Assembly: GCA_027487315.1 (NCBI GenBank)
Contig: JAIYDW010000213.1
Span: 1-52,989, forward strand
From: Verrucomicrobiaceae bacterium
Lineage (GTDB): Bacteria; Verrucomicrobiota; Verrucomicrobiia; Verrucomicrobiales; Verrucomicrobiaceae
Reading direction: 5' to 3'
DNA: 52,989 bases
Numbering within the stretch: position 1 is the stretch's first letter; the number at the start of each line of letters is the position of its first letter. Below the pieces are notes generated by a model. The model saw nothing but the letters and a program-made list of their open reading frames with translations. It was not told where the DNA came from and ran no database searches. A program made the translations under genes and the position numbers. Positions 45,788 to 52,583 of this stretch are shown here, one piece after another.

Positions 45788-46252
45788 TCATTTTTTCTTC
45801 ATCTGCACTGCTATGCGATTTCCTTCCGAGTCTTCAAATTCAGCAACAAATCCGTAATCTCCTACGTCGGTCTTGGGGTATAAAACCCTCCCGCCGCCTT
45901 TTGTCGCTCTACTTAAAGTGGAATCAATGTCCAATGTGGAAAAGTATATCCGTGATCCATCGAGAGAAGGCTTGTAACTATCTCCTTTTGCTAAAGCACC
46001 GGTGGCACCTTCGGTGCCAGCAGTATAAGGGAAAAGCGCCATTTCATTTCCGTCTATGCTCTGCTTTTCAAATTCAAATTCAAAAACCATGGAATAAAAT
46101 TCCATAGCCCTGTCTATCTCATTAACTGGTATCTCGCAGTATGATATGGGATTGTTCATGTTGTGTTTTTGTGACGATGCGCATCCAACTAGCGCCATTA
46201 TCCAAAGCGCAATTCCAGAAGCTCTGACTCGAGTTTTCATTTGGTTTTCCAT
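45788..46252 (-). CDS. cassette 12: VOC-fold (glyoxalase-like) lipoprotein
   Basis: 154 residues. The signal (RASGIALWIMALVGC) ends in a lipobox, so a lipoprotein is likely. The VOC pattern follows: ISYCEIPVNEIDRAMEFYSMVF, MALFPYTAGTEGATGAL, ISYCE-type strand repeated as IYFSTLDIDSTLSRATKGGGRVLYP and DYGFVAEFEDSEGNRIAVQ. VOC proteins include glyoxalases, dioxygenases and antibiotic-binding proteins; an exported lipid-anchored form is uncommon. An internal ATG at 46240 is an alternative start. Confidence 0.85.
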   Translation of the reverse strand: MENQMKTRVRASGIALWIMALVGCASSQKHNMNNPISYCEIPVNEIDRAMEFYSMVFEFEFEKQSIDGNEMALFPYTAGTEGATGALAKGDSYKPSLDGSRIYFSTLDIDSTLSRATKGGGRVLYPKTDVGDYGFVAEFEDSEGNRIAVQMKKK

Positions 46253-46259
46253 TCTGTAT

Positions 46260-46352
46260 CCCTAACGACTCAGTTCAGGCGACGGCGAGCGCAAGACGTT
46301 GCTGACACGACAGATAGCCTTCGAACCGTTGCCTGCATCCGTTTTGTCGCCC
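46260..46352 (-). other. attC11, family type A, degenerate
   Basis: Minus strand: R'' is shortened to GGGCGAC (one T lost from the GTTCGCCC of the plus strand). L'' CGGATGCAGGC is intact, but L' reads GCCTGAACTGAG instead of GCCTGATCCGAG, and R' is GTTAGGG. Pairing of both arms is damaged. Confidence 0.8.
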
Positions 46353-46375
46353 TTGGTTTTGTTGTTGGTGCTCCT

Positions 46376-46933
46376 TCATACCTTCTTCTGGGAAAGCAGT
46401 TGTGTGATGGGCTCGTTCGATGCTCGATGGCGATAGCCAATGCCGATCAGCCATAAAGCGATCACCGCCATAACAAGACAGAACCAAGGTCCCATTCTAC
46501 GGTCGCTCTCGACGGACTTGTTGTGGGCATCGATCAACAGAGCGTCACGGCCCTCAATCTTCATCGTAATGAACTCATAAAACTGCTGGTTCCGGAGCCA
46601 GTTCCTTCGTGGAGACGAAGACTCCGAAGCGGCTACTCCCAATACAACCGGTGCTCCCGGACCGAGTCGAGAAAGGGCATCTCTAGCGAACGCATGGGGA
46701 TACAGCTTCGAGAAGCATCGAAACGGCACAGACTGGTCAGATAATGAAATCTCCAGGCATGCATTCTTGCCGCTGAACTCACGAGCATCGATTACAGTGC
46801 CAGCAATCCGCGTAATGTCCGCGTCGGTCAGTAGAGGAGCGGTAATCCAATGGTATGCCAAGAATGACACTATCCCGAGACCAATAACGCCAAGGCCCAT
46901 TAATCGTTTTGGAGTGAAGGACGCTGGATTCAT
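46376..46933 (-). CDS. cassette 11: two-pass membrane protein, unknown
   Basis: 185 residues. Hydrophobic helices at residues ~12-30 (LMGLGVIGLGIVSFLAYHWI) and ~148-167 (WFCLVMAVIALWLIGIGY) bracket a soluble middle domain (DADITRIAGTVIDAREF, NACLEISLSDQSVPFRCFS, GAPVVLGVAASES). The middle domain resembles loop domains of small DUF-type inner membrane proteins but no family is assigned. The start lies 13 nt after the GTT of attC10. Confidence 0.8.
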   Translation of the reverse strand: MNPASFTPKRLMGLGVIGLGIVSFLAYHWITAPLLTDADITRIAGTVIDAREFSGKNACLEISLSDQSVPFRCFSKLYPHAFARDALSRLGPGAPVVLGVAASESSSPRRNWLRNQQFYEFITMKIEGRDALLIDAHNKSVESDRRMGPWFCLVMAVIALWLIGIGYRHRASNEPITQLLSQKKV

Positions 46934-46939
46934 TGGTTA

Positions 46940-47033
46940 GGCGAACGTCTCGGATCAGGCGACGGCGAGCGGGAAGCGTCGATGACACGACAGATGCCAT
47001 ACGAGCCGTTGCCTGCATCCGTTTTGTTCTGCC
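46940..47033 (-). other. attC10, family type B
   Basis: Minus strand: R'' GGCAGAAC, spacer AAAA, L'' CGGATGCAGGC, variable part containing CGTATGGCATCTGTCGTGTC, L' GCCTGATCCG, spacer AGAC, R' GTTCGCC. R'' carries an A-G change relative to the family. Confidence 0.88.
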
Positions 47034-47048
47034 TTGGGTTACGGTGAA

Positions 47049-47600
47049 TCATGTTTGTATTCTTGGTGGTTCTGGATGCCTCGTCAACCACTCCGCCGCC
47101 GTCAGGCGCACATGCTCGTCAAATGCCTTGATGGCGGCATCGCCGTAGAGACCATTGAAGCCGATCACGTTTGGAGAATCCATCATGTCTTCGTAACTCC
47201 AGTAAGCTCCGATGAAGTCGTGCATATCGTGAGAATCGCCGACATAGACGCTCGACTGATGAATCGAAACCTCGGTCCAGTAAACCTCCTTCATCAGTCG
47301 ATGAAGTTCGTTGTGTGGCGTGCTCTCGCCTCCAGTGATCCGCGTAGCATAATGGTGCAATAGAATCTCAACCGCTTCCTGACGGGTGGGTAACGCAAGC
47401 CCGATACGTCGCGCTGCTGCATCAAACAAGGCCTGAGACTCGTGCATAGTCGAGACAGGTTCCCAGGCAAGTTCGTGTAGTTCTGGTGCTTCGTGACCAC
47501 TCTCAATCAGCAATATGGCCAACCTCTGAAACTCAGTGGCGCTGAAGTGAAGCAACACACGACGAGCAAGCTGGACATCGAAAGGCAAGTCTGGCGTCAC
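47049..47600 (-). CDS. cassette 10: hypothetical soluble protein
   Basis: 183 residues, acidic and soluble, rich in His and Trp (ELHELAWEPVSTMHESQALF, LHRLMKEVYWTEVSIHQSS, DMHDFIGAYWSYEDMM). No signal peptide or membrane helix. No family recognised. The C-terminus ends 16 nt before attC10. Confidence 0.78.
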   Translation of the reverse strand: MTPDLPFDVQLARRVLLHFSATEFQRLAILLIESGHEAPELHELAWEPVSTMHESQALFDAAARRIGLALPTRQEAVEILLHHYATRITGGESTPHNELHRLMKEVYWTEVSIHQSSVYVGDSHDMHDFIGAYWSYEDMMDSPNVIGFNGLYGDAAIKAFDEHVRLTAAEWLTRHPEPPRIQT

Positions 47601-47617
47601 GATACGCTTCGTTGGTT

Positions 47618-47712
47618 GGCAGAACGACTCGGATCAGGCGACGGCGAGCGCAAGACGTTGCTGACACGACAGATAGCCTTCGAGCCGTTGCCTGCATCCG
47701 TTTTGTTCGCCC
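47618..47712 (-). other. attC9, family type A
   Basis: Minus strand: R'' GGGCGAAC, AAAA, L'' CGGATGCAGGC, type A middle (GCTATCTGTCGTGTCAGCAACGTC), L' GCCTGATCCG, AGTC, R' GTTCTGCC. The R' box has a C-T change relative to GTTCGCCC. Confidence 0.9.
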
Positions 47713-47779
47713 TTTTGTGGCCGTAGGTTAGCTGTGCTGTGGTCATGTTGGAATCCGTGCGCTTCGTCTCTGGATTTGG

Positions 47780-48145
47780 CTACCAAAATCTCCACCAAGG
47801 CTTCTTCGAGGTCGCCTGACTAGCGCAGTGCTGGCAATGCGGCTTGGGTGCCTCGCCGCGAAGCCATGCTGGAAGAATGGTGCCGCGTGGAACGGACCAA
47901 TCAAACTGATCGCCATCTGAAAAGATTGCCTCGCATGGACAGCCCTGTAGCGCCTCAGCCGTCAGGGATAACTCCTCCTCGGTCTCTGGTTGATGGTAAA
48001 TGTAGGCAACTCCCATCTCATCATCGCGGCGAAACACGGTTGGTGCCGTCTCTCTGCAAAGGTCACAGACCAAACACTGATCATCTACATAGAACTTCCC
48101 TGGAGCGTTCTGCGGGAGTCTGTTGCTGAACGTGTCTGCTGGCAT
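47780..48145 (-). CDS. cassette 9: single-cluster ferredoxin, [4Fe-4S] type
   Basis: 121 residues. Cluster ligands are CLVCDLC (first three Cys) and the Cys-Pro of ALQGCPCEAIF (fourth), the layout of small single-cluster ferredoxins. FYVDDQC and APTVFRRDDEMGVAYIY fill the usual places. A C-terminal extension carries CQHC and ends WWRFW. It is probably a soluble electron carrier; the partner is unknown. Redox proteins are unusual in cassettes. Confidence 0.88.
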   Translation of the reverse strand: MPADTFSNRLPQNAPGKFYVDDQCLVCDLCRETAPTVFRRDDEMGVAYIYHQPETEEELSLTAEALQGCPCEAIFSDGDQFDWSVPRGTILPAWLRGEAPKPHCQHCASQATSKKPWWRFW

Positions 48146-48163
48146 AGCGGTGCGCTGTTAGTT

Positions 48164-48258
48164 GGGCGAACGTTTCGGATCAGGCGACGGCGAGCGGGAG
48201 GCGTCGATGACACGACAGATGCCATACGAGCCGTTGCCTGCATCCGTTTTGTTCGCCC
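48164..48258 (-). other. attC8, family type B
   Basis: Minus strand: R'' GGGCGAAC, AAAA, L'' CGGATGCAGGC, type B middle (GTATGGCATCTGTCGTGTCA), L' GCCTGATCCG, AAAC, R' GTTCGCCC. Fully canonical for the family. Confidence 0.92.
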
Positions 48259-48280
48259 TTGGTTGGTGGTGATGGGGGTT

Positions 48281-48709
48281 TCATGTCGTGGCTGAAGTCT
48301 GACAATGCCTCGTCAAGCTGTGGGTCACCAAAAAGGCCGCGACTGCGGGGCTCGACAATATCGTGAGGACAACGCTGTAGTAGCAACTCCAGGCAACGAT
48401 GGCTGTCATAGGAAACTGTGAGCGGCAGACCTCGTAGATGAACCCAAGAATGACCGCCAAAGCTGCGGCGATCAGAGGACATGCGAGAGCAAACAGAAGG
48501 CGATGCCTGTCTGTAGAACGCCTAGAGATCCCGGCCACCGAACCCACCACAACAGCCCAGGTGATGAGCCACACGAATACAGTGACCTCGGGTCTGGTCC
48601 AGTCGGAGCGTCCAAAAATGCCAATGAACAACATCGGTGGAGCCAAGGAAAGTCCGCCACAGCACCAATCGATGGCTCGATAGCCTTGATGACCGTTAGC
48701 GCTGTTCAT
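48281..48709 (-). CDS. cassette 8: small multi-pass membrane protein
   Basis: 142 residues with four hydrophobic helices (LSLAPPMLFIGIFG, VTVFVWLITWAVVVGSVAG, LFALACPLIAAALAVILGF, SVVLTILSSPAVAAFLV). Short polar ends. No family recognised. Starts 31 nt after the GTT of attC7. Confidence 0.78.
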   Translation of the reverse strand: MNSANGHQGYRAIDWCCGGLSLAPPMLFIGIFGRSDWTRPEVTVFVWLITWAVVVGSVAGISRRSTDRHRLLFALACPLIAAALAVILGFIYEVCRSQFPMTAIVAWSCYYSVVLTILSSPAVAAFLVTHSLTRHCQTSATT

Positions 48710-48732
48710 AATCGGCGAAGGACTTGGTTGTT

Positions 48733-48827
48733 GGGCGAACGTCCCGGATCAGGCGACGGCGAGCGCAAGACGTTGCTGGCACGACAGATAGCCTTCGAGC
48801 CGTTGCCTGCATCCGTTTTGTTCGCCC
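48733..48827 (-). other. attC7, family type A
   Basis: Minus strand: R'' GGGCGAAC, AAAA, L'' CGGATGCAGGC, type A middle, L' GCCTGATCCG, GGAC, R' GTTCGCCC. One base of the middle differs (GCCAGC for GTCAGC). Confidence 0.92.
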
Positions 48828-48887
48828 TTGGTTGGTTCTGTGGCCTGATCTGCTGTGGTCATAGTGATGCCTGGTGTCTGGTCGTGA

Positions 48888-49304
48888 TCAACGCTGTGCA
48901 ATGAACCACTCCACCGTGGCTGAAAGGCAGTGTAGATCAGTCTCATCATAAATGTTCACGGTGATCTCAATACTCCCACGTCGCTTCGTGCTAATGTCGG
49001 CCAGAAGCTGCTCTCGTGCGGCGTCAGGGATGGCGGCACGAGCTGCAATTGAGCCGCTTGCAGGCTTGCGGAACTTGCAGTCGAAGCGCCGAACGACTGG
49101 GACGATGGAATCTGCGACGTGCCCGATGGCTCGAAGTAAAACCTCACCACTGGTGGCCTCAGCGAGAGACATCAATGCACTGGCGTGAACAGTCCCAAGG
49201 TGGTTCGTGTAACGGTCTCCAGAGGGAAGGCTAAGCACATAGCCCTCTCGCTTGCAGTGCTCGACGCCAATGAACTGGTTAAATGGGAGCTTTGTGATGT
49301 CCAT
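48888..49304 (-). CDS. cassette 7: hotdog-fold thioesterase-like protein
   Basis: 138 residues. GVEHCKREGYVLSLPSGDRYTNHLGTVHASALMSLAEATSGEVLL is the hotdog core with the conserved N/H...HASAL start of the central helix typical of DUF4442/PaaI-like acyl-CoA thioesterases. The strand FDCKFRKPASGSI and SIEITVNIYDETDL complete the fold. Likely hydrolyses an acyl-thioester; substrate unknown. Confidence 0.85.
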   Translation of the reverse strand: MDITKLPFNQFIGVEHCKREGYVLSLPSGDRYTNHLGTVHASALMSLAEATSGEVLLRAIGHVADSIVPVVRRFDCKFRKPASGSIAARAAIPDAAREQLLADISTKRRGSIEITVNIYDETDLHCLSATVEWFIAQR

Positions 49305-49350
49305 GACTTTGAATCGTTGATTTCTGATCGACGAGGGGCGCTTCGAGGTT

Positions 49351-49446
49351 GGGCGAACCGTCCAGGATCAGGCGACGGCGAGCGCAAGAGGTTGCTGACA
49401 CGACAGATAGCCTTCGAGCCGTTGCCTGCATCCGTTTTGTTCGCCC
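49351..49446 (-). other. attC6, family type A
   Basis: Minus strand: R'' GGGCGAAC, AAAA, L'' CGGATGCAGGC, type A middle (GCAACCTCTTGCGCTC), L' GCCTGATCCT, spacer GGACG, R' GTTCGCCC. L' has one change and the spacer one extra base. Confidence 0.9.
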
Positions 49447-49451
49447 CAGTG

Positions 49452-50027
49452 CTACTTTTTGGCGTCTGTCGTTTGTTGTGTCGCATCAGTCAGGCGAGAA
49501 AGGTAATAGTCACGGCAAGCTTGATCGAATGATGGAACACCCTCACGTTTCGGGTCTTTGATGTCGATCAAGTATGCGTTCTGCTGGCAGTAGAATAGCC
49601 CAACGCCATACTGCAAGGACAAGGAATCGGCGAGTTTTGGGCCGTCCGGCGAGGGCTCGTTCCACCCGTATGGAAAGTAGATGATGTTGGGCAGAGGTAT
49701 CTGGCCACCAAGACGAGGATCAGCAACCTTGGCGTCCGGTGGGAAGTCCCGATAGAAACCGGTCAGAAGCTTCTTCAGTGAGTCGATATCAAAGACTCTA
49801 TCCAGCCCATGAATCCGATAGGCTGGCTTATCTGGCTTGGTTCGGCGCATTACGTCATCACCATAGATGACAATGCTGTATGTCGATTCCGAGCGGAGAT
49901 GATGCTTCGGGGAGAGCTTAGAGTCAGGAGGGCGGACAACTGTGAACCCAAATGCTCTCGGATCTGGCTGTTGAGCCGAACAAGCGAGCGCACTTCCAAA
50001 GATCAAAGCGGGTAGCAAATATCGCAT
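49452..50027 (-). CDS. cassette 6: exported hypothetical protein
   Basis: 191 residues. Signal MRYLLPALIFGSALAC with a Cys at position 16 that could act as a lipobox. The mature chain (FGFTVVRPPDSKLSPKH, SIVIYGDDVMRRTKP, LPNIIYFPYGWNEPSPDG) is rich in Pro and aromatic residues. No family recognised. The stop is 5 nt before attC6's R'' box. Confidence 0.8.
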   Translation of the reverse strand: MRYLLPALIFGSALACSAQQPDPRAFGFTVVRPPDSKLSPKHHLRSESTYSIVIYGDDVMRRTKPDKPAYRIHGLDRVFDIDSLKKLLTGFYRDFPPDAKVADPRLGGQIPLPNIIYFPYGWNEPSPDGPKLADSLSLQYGVGLFYCQQNAYLIDIKDPKREGVPSFDQACRDYYLSRLTDATQQTTDAKK

Positions 50028-50047
50028 AGCAATTGACTCCGTTTGTT

Positions 50048-50142
50048 GGGCGAACGACCCGGATCAGGCGACGGCGAGCGGGAAGCGTCGATGACACGAC
50101 AGATGCCATACGAGCCGTTGCCTGCATCCGTTTTGTTAGCCC
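50048..50142 (-). other. attC5, family type B
   Basis: Minus strand: R'' GGGCTAAC, AAAA, L'' CGGATGCAGGC, type B middle, L' GCCTGATCCG, GGTC, R' GTTCGCCC. R'' has a G-T change that creates the stop codon of the preceding gene. Confidence 0.9.
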
Positions 50143-50678
50143 TTGGTGGCATCGCTGGTGATCTTGTTCGTCTTGAGGTCATACTCGAGGTGAAGCCGGA
50201 CTCCGGTGCCTGACTTCTTGGCGTGTGAACCACGGAGCGTAAACCGCAAAGTCTCACGGTCCGTCCAGGTCCAGTCATCAATACCTGTGTGGTAAAGCTC
50301 AGACATCTTGTGGTCTGATATCGTGTCTGAAAATTGCCATGCCATCCAGTCCAAACGCGACTCACAACGCAACACACGGCCAGCATCGTCAACCGTGTAG
50401 AGCCAAGCGATGTTGTCGCCTGAACCTGTCTTCTGAACATAGAGAATCCATCTTCCATCAGGTGACTTCTTGAAAAGGGGCTTCCAAGGTGGACCCGCTT
50501 CATCATCGTAGATCAATGTCACCGCAGGATGAGATGCGTCCGTAAACTTCACTTCCGCTCGCCAAGCTGCTTCGACCTGCGAAACATCTATGGCGTAGGC
50601 GGGCGGAGCAGAACAGGCTGTCGAAGCCGCAAAGACCTCAGTCAGGAAGATTGCTGAACTGGCAATGGCGAGGCGCAT
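50136..50678 (-). CDS. cassette 5: exported hypothetical protein
   Basis: 180 residues with a signal peptide (MRLAIASSAIFLTEVFAASTACSA). The domain (AVTLIYDDEAGPPWKPLFKK, SPDGRWILYVQKTGSGDNIA, DWTWTDRETLRFTLRGSHAK) has the look of a beta-propeller-like or TolB-like segment, weak. The TAA stop at 50136-50138 lies inside the R'' box of attC5. Starts 16 nt after the GTT of attC4. Confidence 0.8.
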   Translation of the reverse strand: MRLAIASSAIFLTEVFAASTACSAPPAYAIDVSQVEAAWRAEVKFTDASHPAVTLIYDDEAGPPWKPLFKKSPDGRWILYVQKTGSGDNIAWLYTVDDAGRVLRCESRLDWMAWQFSDTISDHKMSELYHTGIDDWTWTDRETLRFTLRGSHAKKSGTGVRLHLEYDLKTNKITSDATKG

Positions 50679-50687
50679 CGTTGTTTG

Positions 50688-50780
50688 GGCTAACGTTTCG
50701 GATCAGGCGACGGCGAGCGGGAGGCGTCGATGACACGACAGATGCCATACGAGCCGTTGCCTGCATCCGTTTTGTTCGGC
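50688..50780 (-). other. attC4, family type B
   Basis: Minus strand: R'' GCCGAAC, AAAA, L'' CGGATGCAGGC, type B middle, L' GCCTGATCCG, AAAC, R' GTTAGCC. R'' and R' no longer pair perfectly. Confidence 0.9.
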
Positions 50781-50787
50781 GTTGCGG

Positions 50788-51192
50788 TCATTCGGGAAGA
50801 TCGTTGAAGAATTGCCGCACATCATAATTGGCGATGGTGCGTGCTAAACTGAGTGGGCTGACGCCGTGCTTGTTCTGGCGATTTGGGTCGGCTCCGGCCT
50901 CGCGGAGTAGCTGAATAAGCTCACCGCGACCGTTCGAGTAGAACACCGCTTTGCATAGTGGGGTGTTGCCGTGCGTGTCTTGGGCTTCCACGGGAGCGCC
51001 GTGCGTGATGAGCAGAGCCGCCGCGCCAACAGAGTATTCTTGAGCCGCGAAGTGAAGAGGCGTCAAACCAGACTTATCAGCGGCACCCGCAGCAAAACCC
51101 GCTTCGAGCAAGTGTTGCACCTCCGCAATGTTGTTCTCCAGCGCGGCATAATGCAGAGCTGTCCTTCCATCACGGTCAATTGAAGTCGTCAT
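50788..51192 (-). CDS. cassette 4: ankyrin-repeat protein
   Basis: 134 residues from the ATG at 51192 (MTTSIDRDGRTALHYAALE). Three to four ankyrin repeats are plain: GRTALHYAALENNIAEVQHLLEAG, GLTPLHFAAQEYSVGAAALLITHG, GNTPLCKAVFYSNGRGELIQLLREAG, then GVSPLSLARTIANY. The frame stays open back into attC3 to 51291, which would add about 33 residues of attC-coded peptide; this is unlikely to be made. It presumably mediates protein-protein contacts. Confidence 0.88.
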   Translation of the reverse strand: MTTSIDRDGRTALHYAALENNIAEVQHLLEAGFAAGAADKSGLTPLHFAAQEYSVGAAALLITHGAPVEAQDTHGNTPLCKAVFYSNGRGELIQLLREAGADPNRQNKHGVSPLSLARTIANYDVRQFFNDLPE

Positions 51193-51212
51193 TTTGGAAA
51201 GCGGGTAGTATC

Positions 51213-51305
51213 GCCGAACGTCTCGGATCAGGCGACGGCGAGCGCAAGACGTTGCTGACACGACAGATAGCCTTCGAGCCGTTGCCTGCATCCGTTTTGT
51301 TCGGC
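51213..51305 (-). other. attC3, family type A
   Basis: Minus strand: R'' GCCGAAC, AAAA, L'' CGGATGCAGGC, type A middle, L' GCCTGATCCG, AGAC, R' GTTCGGC. R'' and R' have co-varied (C-G swapped) and still pair perfectly. Confidence 0.93.
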
Positions 51306-51333
51306 CTTGGCGGGTGTTGGTTCGTGTGGATCA

Positions 51334-51831
51334 TCATGCATTTCGACTCAGAAAGGGCAATGCAGCAAAGAAAGCGGCAGCAAGATAGCCAGTCTGCCTG
51401 ATCGGCCAGTCACCAAACCACTCATTTCTGAGTCCAAGCGCCATCAGAACACAGCACCCTCCCAGAAGGACTCCAACAACGTAGTAAACAAAATGAAGTC
51501 GCGGTCTCCCGATGGTCAAATGTCGGCGACAAGCCCGAATGGCAAGCATCGCGAATTGGGCAAGATACAGCACCGAGATAGACAACACGACCATTGGCAG
51601 CCACATCTGCAAGACGACTTGCCACAGAGCACGACTATCGAGTGGGTAGCCATGAAAGTTCTGCCAGACTCCCCTGTGCACGTGTCCCGGAGGAAGATGC
51701 CATGATGCGAATCGTCGGTATTCCTCGTCAGCAAGTGAAAAGTAGAAGAGTGCGCAGATGCAAACAAAAAGCGCCGCGACCAAAATAGCTGCGGCGATCC
51801 CAAAGAGCCGAATCTTCGATATTGCAATCAT
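51334..51831 (-). CDS. cassette 3: four-pass membrane protein, unknown
   Basis: 165 residues from the ATG at 51831 (MIAISKIRLFGIAAAILVAALFV). Four hydrophobic helices (first near 9-30, then MVVLSISVLYLAQFAMLAI, YYVVGVLLGGCCVLMAL, GYLAAAFFAALPFL). A soluble loop between helices 1 and 2 contains RRFASWHLPPGHVHRGVWQNFHGYP. No family recognised. Lies between the divergent attC2 and attC3. Confidence 0.78.
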   Translation of the reverse strand: MIAISKIRLFGIAAAILVAALFVCICALFYFSLADEEYRRFASWHLPPGHVHRGVWQNFHGYPLDSRALWQVVLQMWLPMVVLSISVLYLAQFAMLAIRACRRHLTIGRPRLHFVYYVVGVLLGGCCVLMALGLRNEWFGDWPIRQTGYLAAAFFAALPFLSRNA

Positions 51832-51851
51832 CACGCTGGACTCCGCTTCTT

Positions 51852-51977
51852 GGCCGAACGTCAAAGGCCTGCCACCCGCTACCGGGGGCGCACCTCCGCC
51901 TCGGGTTTAGGTTTATCTTTACCCTCCGACTTCAACTGCGGGGCGGTAGCGGGTTGGTCAGCGCCGCCTTGTTCGCT
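51852..51977 (-). other. attC2, divergent type, overlaps the cassette 2 gene end
   Basis: Minus strand: R'' AGCGAAC, then L'' CCAACCCGCTACCG, loop, L' CGGTAGCGGGTGGC, spacer, R' GTTCGGC. L'' has one extra A over the complement of L'. AAGGC beside R'' can also pair with GCCTT before R'. The TAG stop of the cassette 2 gene lies in L'. Confidence 0.6.
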
Positions 51978-52463
51978 TATTGTTTTGAAGGCTGGGTTTC
52001 GAGCGAGTTCTTCCTGAAAAAGCTCGGCATAAATCCCTTTTAGCCGGTCGCAACTCCAGTGCGTCCCAATATCAAGAATCATCTTGTTGTTCTTCTTCTG
52101 CATGCCCTCGTGTGAAAAGAAAAAATACTCCAACTTTCCCGGAACAGTGGTGCGAAAATGGGAAAACAGCTTCGGAGAGTCCTCAATAAGGTATGAAAAC
52201 TCCAATTGAGTTCCGACGGTTAAATTGCCTTTGTGCACGCTCGCGATGACCGCTCTCTTCACAATTTCGCCCTTCCACTCCTCTTTTGTTGGAGGAATCC
52301 ACTCCTGCTCATAGATGCAGATAGTCGCTACTGAGTCGCTTTCGTCGATACGCGCGAGGATATTCTCTCTCATTGCGGCACGAAATTCAGGATCCTTCTC
52401 GTCCTGGCCGCTTGCGGACAATACGAAGGCAGCTAACACGGCGATTGATCCAGTAATATTCAT
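51879..52463 (-). CDS. cassette 2: secreted hypothetical protein
   Basis: 194 residues with a signal peptide (MNITGSIAVLAAFVLSASG). The mature part (DESDSVATICIYEQEWIPP, VKRAVIASVHKGNLTVGTQLEFSYLIED, TTVPGKLEYFFFSHEGM) looks beta-rich, with a disordered Lys/Pro/Glu-rich end encoded by the attC2 L'' to L' region. No family recognised. Starts 11 nt after the GTT of attC1. Confidence 0.8.
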   Translation of the reverse strand: MNITGSIAVLAAFVLSASGQDEKDPEFRAAMRENILARIDESDSVATICIYEQEWIPPTKEEWKGEIVKRAVIASVHKGNLTVGTQLEFSYLIEDSPKLFSHFRTTVPGKLEYFFFSHEGMQKKNNKMILDIGTHWSCDRLKGIYAELFQEELARNPAFKTISEQGGADQPATAPQLKSEGKDKPKPEAEVRPR

Positions 52464-52469
52464 TTTCTA

Positions 52470-52562
52470 GCGAACGTCTCGGATCAGGCGACGGCGAGCG
52501 CAAGACGTTGCTGACACGACAGATAGCCTTCGAGCCGTTGCCTGCATCCGTTTTGTTCGCCC
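52470..52562 (-). other. attC1, family type A
   Basis: Minus strand: R'' GGGCGAAC, AAAA, L'' CGGATGCAGGC with the extrahelical G, type A middle, L' GCCTGATCCG, AGAC, R' GTTCGCT. The R' box has lost its last pairing bases. Confidence 0.92.
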
Positions 52563-52583
52563 TTGGTTGTGGATGGTCGCTGC

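Noticed and set aside
49924-50127. Short frames starting MQATARMASVVSSTLPARRR and similar in several places
   Set aside because: They start at the ATG inside the L'' box (GGATGCAGGC) and read through the attC. They recur because the repeat recurs; none has independent coding signs.
50788-51291. Longer ankyrin protein starting inside attC3
   Set aside because: The extra 33 residues are the attC translation; the ankyrin repeats begin soon after the ATG at 51192.
46260-52562. The repeated 90-bp units as a CRISPR array
   Set aside because: Units are 93-96 bp, spaced irregularly (about 500-750 bp) and separated by whole genes, not 30-40-bp spacers. The two-arm palindrome with one extra base fits attC.
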